Assembly (NCBI GenBank): GCA_023426505.1
Contig: JAFAAP010000187.1
Span: forward strand, 1 to 17,278
Reading direction: 5' to 3'
DNA: 17,278 nucleotides
Source: Pseudomonadota bacterium
Lineage (GTDB): Bacteria > Pseudomonadota > Alphaproteobacteria > Rhizobiales > Beijerinckiaceae
A model generated the notes under the pieces. That model saw nothing but the letters and a program-made list of their open reading frames with translations. It had not been told where the DNA came from and ran no database searches. This document shows positions 1 to 7,443 of this stretch, piece by piece. Positions within the stretch are counted from its first letter, which is position 1, and every line of letters starts with the position of its first letter. The translations under genes and the position numbers were made by a program.

Positions 1-47
1 CCATCAAGGTGCACGACTACATGTCGGACTCGAAGTGCCCGATGTAA
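1..47 (+). CDS. Probable BMP-family nucleoside-binding ABC protein (3' end only)
   Basis: Only the last 14 codons are in the window, read in the frame starting at base 3 and ending IKVHDYMSDSKCPM, then TAA at 45-47. The tail alone is too short to identify a family. The assignment rests on context: an ATPase and two permeases of the BMP-type (YufNOPQ / PnrA-like) nucleoside importer follow directly, and in such operons the periplasmic binding protein is normally the first gene. The protein would capture nucleosides in the periplasm and deliver them to the permease pair. It is separated from the ATPase gene by about 120 bp with two hairpins. The existence of a gene end here is well supported by the in-frame stop and spacing; the identity is inferred. 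Confidence 0.6.
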   Translation, partial: IKVHDYMSDSKCPM

Positions 48-62
48 GGTAAATCCCGTTGC

Positions 63-87
63 GGGCGTCGGCCTTGGGCCGGCGCCC
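63..87 (+). promoter_or_regulatory. Intercistronic hairpin 1 (binding protein / ATPase gap)
   Basis: An 11-bp stem pairs bases 63-73 with 77-87 around a TTG loop. All pairs are Watson-Crick except one G-T pair, and the stem is very GC-rich. It begins 16 bp after the TAA of the upstream gene. There is no T-run behind it, so it looks more like an mRNA 3'-stabilising or attenuating structure than an intrinsic terminator. Confidence 0.55.
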
Positions 88-120
88 GGACTGCGTTAAT
101 GATCGCATTCCATTTGCGGA

Positions 121-150
121 TCCCGGCCCTCTCTTCGGAAGAGGCCGGGA
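121..150 (+). promoter_or_regulatory. Intercistronic hairpin 2 just upstream of the ATPase gene
   Basis: A perfect 8-bp stem pairs TCCCGGCC at 121-128 with GGCCGGGA at 143-150. It can be extended inward by three pairs if C129 is bulged. Four Ts follow at 156-159, so this is a weak terminator-like element that could let only part of the transcripts read on into the ATPase gene. It ends 16 bp before the chosen ATG at 167 and could also influence access to that start. Confidence 0.5.
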
Positions 151-166
151 CGATGTTTTGAGGCTC

Positions 167-1690
167 ATGTCCCCGGCCATCCAGCTTTCCGACATCAACA
201 AGCGCTTCGGCGAGGTCCACGCCAACAAGGACGTGAACCTCACCGTCGAGCGCGGCACGATCCACGGCATCGTCGGTGAGAACGGCGCGGGCAAATCGAC
301 CCTGATGTCGATTCTCTACGGCTTCTACGAGGCCGATTCCGGAGAGATCCGGGTCGGCGGCAAGCCGGTCTCGATCCGCTCCCCGGCCGATGCCATCCAT
401 GTGGGGATCGGCATGGTGCACCAGCACTTCATGCTGGTGGAGCCCCTGACCGTGGTCGAGAACGTGATGCTCGGCGCCGAAGGCGGCACGATGCTGCGCG
501 CGGGTGAGGCGAAGGTGCGGGCGGAGCTCGCGCGGCTTGCGCGCGACTACGGGCTCGAGATCGACGTCGACGCCACGGTGGGCGACCTTTCGGTCGGGTT
601 GCAGCAGCGCGTCGAGATCCTGAAGGCGCTCTATCGCGGCGCGGATATCCTCATCCTCGACGAGCCGACGGCGGTGCTCACGCCCCCCGAGGCGGACGCC
701 CTGTTCCAGCTGCTCCAGGCGCTGAAGCAGCAGGGCAAGACCGTCATTCTCATCACCCACAAGCTGCGCGAGATCATGGCCGTGACGGATCGCGTCTCGG
801 TGATGCGCCGCGGCGAGATGGTGGCGACGGTGGAGACCGCCAGGACCTCGCCGCCGGAGCTCGCGGAGCTGATGGTCGGGCGGCGCGTGCTGCTGCGGGT
901 GGAGAAGTCGGAGCGCACTCCCGGCGCGCCGATGCTCGAGGTCGAGAACCTGTCGGTGGTCGACCATCGCGGCGTGCTGCGCGTCGCCAATGTCTCCTTC
1001 ACGGTCCATGCGGGCGAGATCGTCGGCATCGCGGGCGTCGCCGGCAACGGCCAGAGCGAGCTGCTGGAAGCACTCGCCGGCATGCGCCAGCCCGTGCTCG
1101 GCGCGATGCGTTTCGAGGGGCGGGAAATCCGCTTCACCGATCACAACCCGCACCGCATGCGCCAGCTCGGCCTGCTGCACGTGCCGGAGGATCGCCTGCG
1201 CATGGGCCTTGTGCCGGCCTTCCCGGCCTTCGAGAGCGCCATCCTGGGCTTCAGCGACGAGGCGCAGCTCGGGTCCGGACCCATCCTGAACCACGAGCGC
1301 ATGATCGCGGACCTCGCGGACAAGATGAAGCACTACGACGTACGCCCGCCCGCGCCGCGGCTGAAGACCTCGAAGTTCTCCGGCGGCAACCAGCAGAAGA
1401 TCGTGCTGGCGCGCGAGATCGAGCGCAGCCCGAAGGTGCTCCTCGTCGGCCAGCCGACCCGCGGCGTCGACATCGGCGCCATCGAGTTCATCCACCGTCG
1501 CCTGATCGCCCTGCGCGATGCGGGCGTCGGCATCCTGCTCGTGTCGGTCGAGCTCGACGAGATCATGAACCTCTCCGACCGCATCCTCACCATGTGCGGC
1601 GGCCAGATCACCGGCGAGCGCAAGCCCGCCGAGACGAACGAGCAGGACCTCGGACTGCTCATGGCCGGCGTCACCGACGAGGCCGCCTGA
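167..1690 (+). CDS. Nucleoside ABC importer, duplicated ATP-binding subunit (NupO/YufO type)
   Basis: This 507-residue protein has two fused nucleotide-binding domains and would power nucleoside import at the cytoplasmic face of the membrane. Domain 1 has Walker A GENGAGKST (37-45), Q-loop Gln86, signature LSVGLQQ (141-147), Walker B DILILDE (160-166) and switch His198. Domain 2 (about 255-500) has GVAGNGQSE in place of a canonical Walker A (290-298), signature FSGGNQQ (404-410) and a Walker B region VLLVGQPTRG, where Gln429 stands where the catalytic Glu is expected and no switch His is visible. One intact and one degenerate site is usual for the BMP-importer ATPases. I chose ATG 167 (GAGG just upstream) because the frame continues in-frame to a TTG at 59 but the extra 36 residues are low-complexity and would cover both hairpins. 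The stop overlaps the next start by one base. Confidence 0.95.
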   Translation: MSPAIQLSDINKRFGEVHANKDVNLTVERGTIHGIVGENGAGKSTLMSILYGFYEADSGEIRVGGKPVSIRSPADAIHVGIGMVHQHFMLVEPLTVVENVMLGAEGGTMLRAGEAKVRAELARLARDYGLEIDVDATVGDLSVGLQQRVEILKALYRGADILILDEPTAVLTPPEADALFQLLQALKQQGKTVILITHKLREIMAVTDRVSVMRRGEMVATVETARTSPPELAELMVGRRVLLRVEKSERTPGAPMLEVENLSVVDHRGVLRVANVSFTVHAGEIVGIAGVAGNGQSELLEALAGMRQPVLGAMRFEGREIRFTDHNPHRMRQLGLLHVPEDRLRMGLVPAFPAFESAILGFSDEAQLGSGPILNHERMIADLADKMKHYDVRPPAPRLKTSKFSGGNQQKIVLAREIERSPKVLLVGQPTRGVDIGAIEFIHRRLIALRDAGVGILLVSVELDEIMNLSDRILTMCGGQITGERKPAETNEQDLGLLMAGVTDEAA

Positions 1691-2124
1691 TGCAGCCGCG
1701 CCTGACCCTCGTGACGCTCGGCGTTGCGGACATCGACAGATCGCGGGCTTTCTACGAAGCCTGGGGCTGGAAGGCCTCGTCCGCGAGCCAGCCCTCGGTC
1801 GTGTTCTTCCAGGCCAATGGCCTGGCGCTGGCCCTCTTCGGGCGCGCGGATCTTGCGGCGGATGCCGGCGTCGAGGATCGCCCCACCGGCTTCGCGGCCG
1901 TGACGCTCGCCTACAACGCCCGCTCGAAGGCGGAGGCCGACGAGGTCTATGCCCGCGCGGTCGCCGCCGGAGCCCGGCCGGTCAAGCCATTGCAGGATGT
2001 TTTCTGGGGCGGCTATTCGGGCTATTTCGCCGATCCGGACGGCCATCTCTGGGAGGTGGCATGGAACCCGTTTTTCCCTCTCGACGAACAGGGCCACCTG
2101 TTCCTGCCGGACAGTCAGACGTGA
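1690..2124 (+). CDS. VOC (glyoxalase/dioxygenase superfamily) protein inside the transporter operon
   Basis: This 144-residue protein consists of one vicinal-oxygen-chelate fold, built from two beta-alpha-beta-beta-beta modules. Module 1 starts RLTLVTLGVADIDRSRAFYE, with the typical 'V.DI.RS..FY' opening at about 12-23. Module 2 ends SGYFADPDGHLWEVAWNP, where Glu122 is the usual metal-ligand position. VOC proteins include glyoxalases, epimerases, dioxygenases and antibiotic-binding proteins, and the sequence does not say which applies here. ATG 1690 overlaps the TGA of the ATPase gene (TGATG), with GAGG seven bases upstream. The gene end overlaps the next GTG by four bases, so it is translated as part of the importer operon. 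That position suggests a task on the imported substrate or on a toxic carbonyl product, but this is inference. Confidence 0.85.
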   Translation: MQPRLTLVTLGVADIDRSRAFYEAWGWKASSASQPSVVFFQANGLALALFGRADLAADAGVEDRPTGFAAVTLAYNARSKAEADEVYARAVAAGARPVKPLQDVFWGGYSGYFADPDGHLWEVAWNPFFPLDEQGHLFLPDSQT

Positions 2125-3224
2125 GCGCTCCCATCGACCTGCCCAAATGGGCCGACACCGTCGTCGTGCCGGCCGTCTCGGTGATCGCGGCCTTCCTGGT
2201 CGCCGGTCTCGTCGTGCTCGGCATCGGCGAGAACCCGCTCACGGCCACGCGCGTGCTGCTGCAGGGCAGCCTCGGCACGGGAGAGGGCCTGGGCTTCACC
2301 CTGTTCTACATGACGGACTTCATCTTCGTCGGGCTCGCCGTCGCGGTCGCCTACCATGCGGGCCTGTTCAACATCGGCGGCGAGGGGCAGGCGACGCTCG
2401 CGGGCCTCGGCGTCGCGCTCGTGCTCAACAATCTCACCTTCCTGCCGGGCTTCCTGCTGATCCCGCTCGGCATCCTGGGCGCGGCGGCTTTCGGGGCCGC
2501 CTGGGCGGCGGTGCCGGGCTATCTCCAGGCGAAGCGCGGCAGCCATATCGTCATCACGACGATCATGTTCAACTGGCTCGCCAGCGTGCTGATCGTTTAC
2601 CTGCTGGTGAACGTGCTGCGCGAGCCGCAATCCATGAACCCGGAGACCCGCGCCTTCCCGGAACAGTCGCACATTCCGTTCATGCACGAGGCGCTGGGCG
2701 CCTTCGGCATCGAGATCCCGGCGTCGCAGCTCAACCTCACGCTCTTCCTGGCACTGGCGGCGGCCTACGGCGTGTGGCTGCTGATCTACCGCTCGCGCCT
2801 CGGCTACGCGATCCGGGTGGTCGGCTCGAACCCCACGGCGGCGGTCTATGCAGGCATCTCGCCCGCGCGCATCATCATCATCGCGATGGTGATCTCCGGC
2901 GCGCTCGCCGGCGGCCTCGCGGTCAACGAGCTCATGGGCTACCAGCATCGCCTGCTGCTCGAATTCACCGCCGGCTACGGCTTCGTCGGCATCGCGGTGG
3001 CGCTCATGGGTCGCGCGCATCCGGTCGGCATCATCCTGGCGTCGCTCCTGTTCGGCATCCTCTACCAGGGCGGCGCTGAACTCGCCTTCGAGCAGCCGGC
3101 CATCACCCGCGACATGGTGGTGGTGATCGGCGGCATCATCATTCTCTTCGCGGGCGCCCTCGACGGGCTGTTCCGGCGCATCGTGGCGCAGGCGCTGACG
3201 CGCTCGCGCGTGGCGAGGGCCTGA
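2121..3224 (+). CDS. Nucleoside ABC importer, inner-membrane permease subunit 1 (NupP/YufP type)
   Basis: This 367-residue, strongly hydrophobic protein belongs to the BPD_transp_2 (branched-chain amino acid/ribose/BMP) permease family. The first membrane segment is at about residues 13-35. The family-typical GLFNIGGEGQ motif is near residue 82, and multiple further hydrophobic segments run to about 350. The cytoplasmic loop RLGYAIRVVGSNPTAAVYAGI resembles the EAA-like coupling region of this family. I chose GTG 2121 because it gives a GTGA overlap with the VOC stop. An in-frame ATG at 2061 would add 20 proline- and arginine-rich residues and overlap the VOC gene by 64 bp. It pairs with the next gene product to form the heterodimeric channel. 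Confidence 0.93.
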   Translation: MSAPIDLPKWADTVVVPAVSVIAAFLVAGLVVLGIGENPLTATRVLLQGSLGTGEGLGFTLFYMTDFIFVGLAVAVAYHAGLFNIGGEGQATLAGLGVALVLNNLTFLPGFLLIPLGILGAAAFGAAWAAVPGYLQAKRGSHIVITTIMFNWLASVLIVYLLVNVLREPQSMNPETRAFPEQSHIPFMHEALGAFGIEIPASQLNLTLFLALAAAYGVWLLIYRSRLGYAIRVVGSNPTAAVYAGISPARIIIIAMVISGALAGGLAVNELMGYQHRLLLEFTAGYGFVGIAVALMGRAHPVGIILASLLFGILYQGGAELAFEQPAITRDMVVVIGGIIILFAGALDGLFRRIVAQALTRSRVARA

Positions 3225-3226
3225 CC

Positions 3227-4132
3227 ATGGATCTCGGCATTCTCGCCACCATCTTCGACTCGTCCTTGCGGCTCTCGATCCCGCTGCTCGCGGCGTGCCT
3301 CGCCGGCCTCTGGTCGGAGCGCTCGGGCGTGGTCGACATCGGCCTCGAGGGCAAGATGCTGGTCGCGGCCTTCGCGGCGGCGGCTGCGTCCTACGCCACC
3401 GGATCCGCCTGGATCGGGCTCTTCGCCGGCATCGGCGCCTCGATCGTCTTCGCGCTCATCCACGGCTTCGCGTCCATCAGCCAGCGCGGCAACCAGATCG
3501 TCTCCGGCGTGGCCATCAACATGCTGGCGGCCGGGCTGACCGCCATCGTCGGCAACGCCTGGTACGGGCAGGGCGGGCGCACGGCTCCGCTCGAAGGCGC
3601 GCAGCGCTTCGGGGACGTGATCTTCGGACATTCGGCCCTCGTCTATCTCGTGCTGCTTGCGGTTCCGCTCACATGGTTCGTGCTGGCGCGCACGCGCTTC
3701 GGCCTGCGCCTGCGGGCGGTCGGCGAGAACCCGGCCGCCGTCGACACGGCGGGCATCTCGGTCACGGGCCTGCGTTACTCCGCCGTCGTCATCGGCGGAA
3801 TCCTGTGCGGCCTCGCGGGCGCGTACCTGTCCGTCGGCCAGTCGGCGGGCTTCCTGCCCAACATGACCGCCGGCAAGGGCTTCATCGCGCTGGCGGCCCT
3901 CATCTTCGCCAAATGGCGCGCCTGGCCGGCGCTCGGCGCCTGCTTCCTGTTCGGGCTGCTCGACGCGGTCGCCATCCGGCTCCAGGGCATCGCGCTGCCC
4001 GGCATCGGCGAGGTTCCGGTGCAGGCCATCCAGGCGCTGCCCTATCTCATGACCGTCGTCCTGCTCGCCGGCGTGATCGGAACCGCCATTCCGCCGCGCG
4101 CCTCCGGCGTGCCCTACGTGAAGGAGCGCTGA
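3227..4132 (+). CDS. Nucleoside ABC importer, inner-membrane permease subunit 2 (NupQ/YufQ type)
   Basis: This 301-residue polytopic membrane protein is the second BPD_transp_2 permease of the importer. Recognisable family features are the opening LRLSIPLLAACLAGLWSERS, the following GVVDIGLEGKML segment (about residues 38-49), corresponding to the GLFNIGGEGQ motif of the partner, and the loop RFGLRLRAVGENPAAVDTAGI. It starts at ATG 3227, two bases after the TGA of permease 1, with GAGGG seven bases upstream. At about 300 residues it is the shorter of the pair, as is normal for YufP/YufQ-type systems. The following cytidine deaminase gene starts one base after its stop, which ties the transporter to nucleoside metabolism and supports the substrate assignment. 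Confidence 0.93.
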   Translation: MDLGILATIFDSSLRLSIPLLAACLAGLWSERSGVVDIGLEGKMLVAAFAAAAASYATGSAWIGLFAGIGASIVFALIHGFASISQRGNQIVSGVAINMLAAGLTAIVGNAWYGQGGRTAPLEGAQRFGDVIFGHSALVYLVLLAVPLTWFVLARTRFGLRLRAVGENPAAVDTAGISVTGLRYSAVVIGGILCGLAGAYLSVGQSAGFLPNMTAGKGFIALAALIFAKWRAWPALGACFLFGLLDAVAIRLQGIALPGIGEVPVQAIQALPYLMTVVLLAGVIGTAIPPRASGVPYVKER

Positions 4133-4133
4133 C

Positions 4134-4538
4134 ATGCCATCGCTCGACACCTTGTTCGAGGCTGCCAAGGCCATTCAGGCCAAGGCTTATGCGCCGTACT
4201 CGCGCTTCAAGGTTGGGGCCGCCATCGCGACGCCGGACGGCCGGGTCTTCACCGGCTGCAACGTGGAGAACGCCGCCTATCCGGTCGGCAGCTGCGCCGA
4301 GGCCGGGGCCATCTCGGCCATGGTGGCGGCGGGCGAGAGCCGCATCGCGCAGATCGTCGTGATGGGCGAGGGCGGGAACCTCGTCACGCCCTGCGGCGGC
4401 TGCCGCCAGCGCATTCGCGAATTCGCCGCCCCCGACACGCCGATCCACATCGCGGGCCCGGAGGGAATCCGGAAGAGCTTCACGCTCGATGAGCTGTTGC
4501 CCTTCTCGTTCGGACCCGACAATCTGGCTGCTCGTTAA
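4134..4538 (+). CDS. cdd: Cytidine deaminase
   Basis: It deaminates cytidine and deoxycytidine to uridine and deoxyuridine in the cytosol. The 134-residue length is that of the small homotetrameric class with three zinc cysteines (Bacillus type), not the larger E. coli dimer. Visible active-site elements are YSRFKVGAA (22-30), the substrate-binding CNVENAAY (42-49), zinc ligand Cys54 with catalytic Glu56 in SCAEAGAI, and PCGGCRQ with zinc ligands Cys87 and Cys90. A strong AAGGAG lies seven bases before ATG 4134. It is the first enzyme after the importer genes, so imported cytidines can be converted directly to substrates for the phosphorylase encoded downstream. Confidence 0.96.
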   Translation: MPSLDTLFEAAKAIQAKAYAPYSRFKVGAAIATPDGRVFTGCNVENAAYPVGSCAEAGAISAMVAAGESRIAQIVVMGEGGNLVTPCGGCRQRIREFAAPDTPIHIAGPEGIRKSFTLDELLPFSFGPDNLAAR

Positions 4539-4549
4539 GAGATTTTAAG

Positions 4550-5365
4550 ATGCAACAACACGTTCAGGAAGCGGCCGAGTTCGTGCGCGGACGCGGCTTC
4601 GACGGCCATTTCGACGCGGCCTTCGTGCTCGGGACCGGGCTCGGAACCCTCGTGGACGAGCTCAGCGATCCGGTGAGCCTGCCCTACGCGGACATCCCGA
4701 ACTTCCCGCGCAGCGGCGTCTCGGGCCATGCGGGCCGCCTCGTGGCCGGACGGCTCGAAGGAAAGCGCGTGCTCCTGTTCCAGGGCCGGGCCCATTACTA
4801 TGAGACGGGCGACGCCGGCGCCATGCGGCTGCCGGTGGCCTTCGTGAAGGAGCTCGGCATCTCGACGCTTGTGCTGACCAACGCGGCAGGCTCCGTTCGT
4901 GCCGAAATCCGTCCCGGCAGCCTCGTGGCGATCAACGACCATCTCAATCTTTCGGGGGCCAACCCGCTCCTGCGCGACCACACCGAGGGACGCTTCGTGT
5001 CGCTCACCGGCGCCTATGACGCGGGGCTGCGCGAGGCCTTGCAGAAGGCCGCCGGCCGCATCGGCATCGACCTGCCGGAGGGCGTCTATGCGTGGCTCTC
5101 CGGTCCCAGCTTCGAGACGCCGGCCGAGATCCGCATGGTGCAGATCCTCGGCGGCGACCTCGTCGGCATGTCCACCGTGCCGGAGGTGATCCTCGCCCGC
5201 TATTACGGCCTCAAGGTCGCGGCGGTCTCCGTGGTGACCAACCTCGCCGCCGGCATCGAGGGAGCCTCGCCCTCGCACCAGGAGACCAAGGACACGGCGG
5301 CCGAGGCCTCGGACAAGTTCAAGCGTCTCATTCGCGCCTTCGTTGCGGAGCTCCCCCATGTCTGA
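4550..5365 (+). CDS. Purine nucleoside phosphorylase (trimeric, PNP/MTAP family)
   Basis: It cleaves purine (deoxy)ribonucleosides with phosphate to give free base plus (deoxy)ribose-1-phosphate. At 271 residues it has the size of the trimeric mammalian-like class (human PNP / PunA), not the hexameric E. coli DeoD. Motifs include the phosphate-loop-like GTGLG (28-32), FQGRAHYYE with Arg80 and His82, TNAAGSVR (110-117), GPSFETPAEI with Glu189 as the purine-binding Glu, and GMSTVPEV (206-213). Asn231 in VVTNLAAG matches human Asn243, which favours 6-oxopurine specificity over methylthioadenosine. His243 aligns with human His257. ATG 4550 is preceded by AAGAG. The end overlaps deoC by eight bases. 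Equivalent genes are called punA, pnp or deoD in different genomes, so I give no symbol. Confidence 0.94.
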   Translation: MQQHVQEAAEFVRGRGFDGHFDAAFVLGTGLGTLVDELSDPVSLPYADIPNFPRSGVSGHAGRLVAGRLEGKRVLLFQGRAHYYETGDAGAMRLPVAFVKELGISTLVLTNAAGSVRAEIRPGSLVAINDHLNLSGANPLLRDHTEGRFVSLTGAYDAGLREALQKAAGRIGIDLPEGVYAWLSGPSFETPAEIRMVQILGGDLVGMSTVPEVILARYYGLKVAAVSVVTNLAAGIEGASPSHQETKDTAAEASDKFKRLIRAFVAELPHV

Positions 5366-6119
5366 TGTGGAAACGGCCCAACGCGCCCTGCGCTGTCTCG
5401 ATCTCACCGATCTCACCGACACCTGCACCGACCAGGCCATCGACGCGCTCTGCGCCAAGGCCGTCGATCCGCGCGGCCCCGTGGCGGCCGTCTGCGTATG
5501 GCCGCAATTCGTCAAGAGCGCGCAGGACAACCTCAAGGGGTCGCCCGTGCGCATCGCCACGGTGGTGAACTTCCCCGCCGGCGGCGAGGATGTGGGCCGC
5601 GTCACCGACGACGTGCAGGAGGCCTTGTCCGACGGTGCGAACGAGATCGACCTCGTGCTGCCCTATGGGGCCTTCCGCAAGGGCGATTTCGGGATCGCGA
5701 CCGAGATGATCGAGGCCGTGCGCGATCTCGTCGACCAGGGGCGGCTGCTCAAGGTGATCCTGGAGACGGGCGAGCTGAAGGACCCGGCCCTCATCGAGAC
5801 CGCGAGCCGGCTCGCCATCGAGGCCGGCGCCGACTTCATCAAGACCTCCACGGGCAAGACCCCAGTCTCGGCAACGCCGCAGGCGGCGGAGATCATGCTC
5901 AACGCCATCAAGGCGTCCGGCCGCCCCGTCGGCCTCAAGCCGTCGGGCGGCATCCGCACGCTCGCCGACGCGAAGGTCTATCTCGACCTCGCCGACCGCA
6001 TCATGGGGCCTGGCTGGGCGACGCCCCGGACATTCCGCATCGGCGCCAGCAGCGTCTACGACGCGCTGATCGCCGCCATCGAAGGCCGCGCCAGCACGAC
6101 GGCCGCCGGGACCTACTGA
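5358..6119 (+). CDS. deoC: Deoxyribose-phosphate aldolase
   Basis: This class I aldolase splits 2-deoxyribose-5-phosphate into glyceraldehyde-3-phosphate and acetaldehyde, the exit step of deoxyribose catabolism. It has 253 residues, close to the 259 of E. coli DeoC. Active-site residues are all visible: Asp98 in NEIDLVLP, the Schiff-base Lys162 in ADFIKTSTGK, and the proton-relay Lys194 in VGLKPSGGIR. The LKVILETGELKD block (131-142) is also characteristic. I chose ATG 5358 because GGAG lies seven bases upstream and homologues do not need the extra five residues from an in-frame TTG at 5343. It overlaps the end of the phosphorylase gene by eight bases, implying coupled translation. Its substrate depends on phosphopentomutase, encoded at the far end of the window on the other strand. 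Confidence 0.96.
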   Translation: MSDVETAQRALRCLDLTDLTDTCTDQAIDALCAKAVDPRGPVAAVCVWPQFVKSAQDNLKGSPVRIATVVNFPAGGEDVGRVTDDVQEALSDGANEIDLVLPYGAFRKGDFGIATEMIEAVRDLVDQGRLLKVILETGELKDPALIETASRLAIEAGADFIKTSTGKTPVSATPQAAEIMLNAIKASGRPVGLKPSGGIRTLADAKVYLDLADRIMGPGWATPRTFRIGASSVYDALIAAIEGRASTTAAGTY

Positions 6120-6120
6120 C

Positions 6121-7443
6121 ATGTCTCACCTTCCGCAGGAAATCATCCGCCGCAAGCGCGACGGCGGCATGCTCGAAGCCGAGCAGATCCACAGCTTCAT
6201 CGAGGGCCTGACCTCGGGCCGCGTCTCCGAGGGGCAGGCGGCCTCCTTCGCCATGGCGGTGTTCTTCCGCGGTCTGACGGTGCCGGAGCGCGTGGCCCTG
6301 ACCCAGGCCATGACCCGCTCAGGGGAAGTGCTGACATGGGACCTGCCGGGCCCGGTTCTCGACAAGCACTCCACGGGCGGCGTGGGCGACACGATCAGCC
6401 TCGCGCTCGCGCCGGCGGTTGCGGCCTGCGGCGGCTACGTGCCGATGATCTCCGGCCGTGGCCTCGGCCATACGGGCGGCACCCTCGACAAGTTCGATTC
6501 CATTCCGGGCTACGTCACGCAGCCCGACATCGACACGTTCCGCCGCGTGACGCGCGAGGTCGGCTGCGCCATCATCGGTCAGACGGCGGACCTCGCACCG
6601 GCCGATAAGCGCCTCTATTCCATTCGCGACGTCACCGCGACCGTCGAGTCCATCGATCTCATCACGGCCTCGATCCTGTCGAAGAAGCTTGCGGCGGGAT
6701 TGCAGGGCCTCGTCATGGACGTGAAGTTCGGCTCCGGCGCCTTCATGGACAATGCCGCCGACGCGCGCGCTCTCGCCGAGAGCCTCGTGCTCGTCGCCAA
6801 TGGCGCTGGGCTTCCCACCAGCGCGCTGCTCACCGACATGAACGAGCCGCTGGCCACGGCCGCCGGCAACGCGGTCGAGGTCGCCTACATGGCCGACTAC
6901 CTCACGGGCCGCCGGCGCGAGAAGCGCTTCCACGAGGTGAACGTGGAGCTCTGCGCCGAGATGCTCGTGCTCGGCAAGATCACGGACAGCATCGTCGATG
7001 CGCGAGCCAGGATCGAGGAGGCGATCGCATCCGGCAAGGCGGCCGAGATCTTCGGGCGCATGGTGGTGGCGCTCGGCGGACCGTCGGACCTCCTCGACCG
7101 CCCTGAGGCGCATCTTGCCGCCGCCCCCGTCGTCCGCCCCATCCATGCGGAGCGTACGGGCATCGTGCAGAGCATCGCGACGCGCGACGTGGGCCTCGCC
7201 GTCGTGGCGCTCGGCGGCGGGCGCACGCGGCCGCAGGACCCGATCGATCATGCGGTCGGCCTCACCGAACTCGCCGGAATCGGCACAGTGATCGACCGCG
7301 AGCGACCTCTCGCCATCGTGCATTCCCGCAGCGAGGAGGCCGCAGAGGCGGCCGCGCGCGTGGTCCGGGCCGCTTACCGTCTCGGCGAGGAAAAGGCCGA
7401 GGCCGGTCCTCTCATCCTCGAACGCATCGGAGCCGCATCGTGA
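6121..7443 (+). CDS. deoA: Thymidine phosphorylase
   Basis: It phosphorolyses thymidine and deoxyuridine to thymine or uracil plus 2-deoxyribose-1-phosphate. The 440-residue length equals that of E. coli DeoA. The phosphate-binding KHSTGGVGDT (82-91) and the family signature SGRGLGHTGGTLDKFDSIPG (111-130) are intact. The base-binding block has the expected Arg in YSIRDVTATV and the Ser and Lys in TASILSKKLA. The N-terminal alpha domain, hinge and C-terminal alpha/beta domain are all present, so this is not a truncated form. It starts one base after the deoC stop and ends in a GTGA overlap with the next gene. Uracil released here is the natural feed for Upp and the URC genes on the opposite strand. 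A pyrimidine-nucleoside phosphorylase (Pdp) with wider specificity is the main alternative; the length and DeoA-like core favour DeoA. Confidence 0.93.
   Translation: MSHLPQEIIRRKRDGGMLEAEQIHSFIEGLTSGRVSEGQAASFAMAVFFRGLTVPERVALTQAMTRSGEVLTWDLPGPVLDKHSTGGVGDTISLALAPAVAACGGYVPMISGRGLGHTGGTLDKFDSIPGYVTQPDIDTFRRVTREVGCAIIGQTADLAPADKRLYSIRDVTATVESIDLITASILSKKLAAGLQGLVMDVKFGSGAFMDNAADARALAESLVLVANGAGLPTSALLTDMNEPLATAAGNAVEVAYMADYLTGRRREKRFHEVNVELCAEMLVLGKITDSIVDARARIEEAIASGKAAEIFGRMVVALGGPSDLLDRPEAHLAAAPVVRPIHAERTGIVQSIATRDVGLAVVALGGGRTRPQDPIDHAVGLTELAGIGTVIDRERPLAIVHSRSEEAAEAAARVVRAAYRLGEEKAEAGPLILERIGAAS

Noticed and set aside
63..87. Rho-independent terminator after the binding-protein gene
   Set aside because: The stem is strong but no T-run follows, so I report it as an intercistronic hairpin instead.
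59..166. N-terminal extension of the ATPase from an in-frame TTG
   Set aside because: It would translate through both hairpins and adds a low-complexity segment before the normal family start at ATG 167.
17..1495. A 492-codon frame antisense to the ABC ATPase gene
   Set aside because: Composition is Arg/His/Asp-rich shadow, with no recognisable domain. The plus strand has both ATP-binding domains intact.
2061..2120. Earlier ATG start for permease 1
   Set aside because: Adds 20 Pro/Arg-rich residues and a 64-bp overlap with the VOC gene. GTG 2121 gives the usual 4-base overlap.
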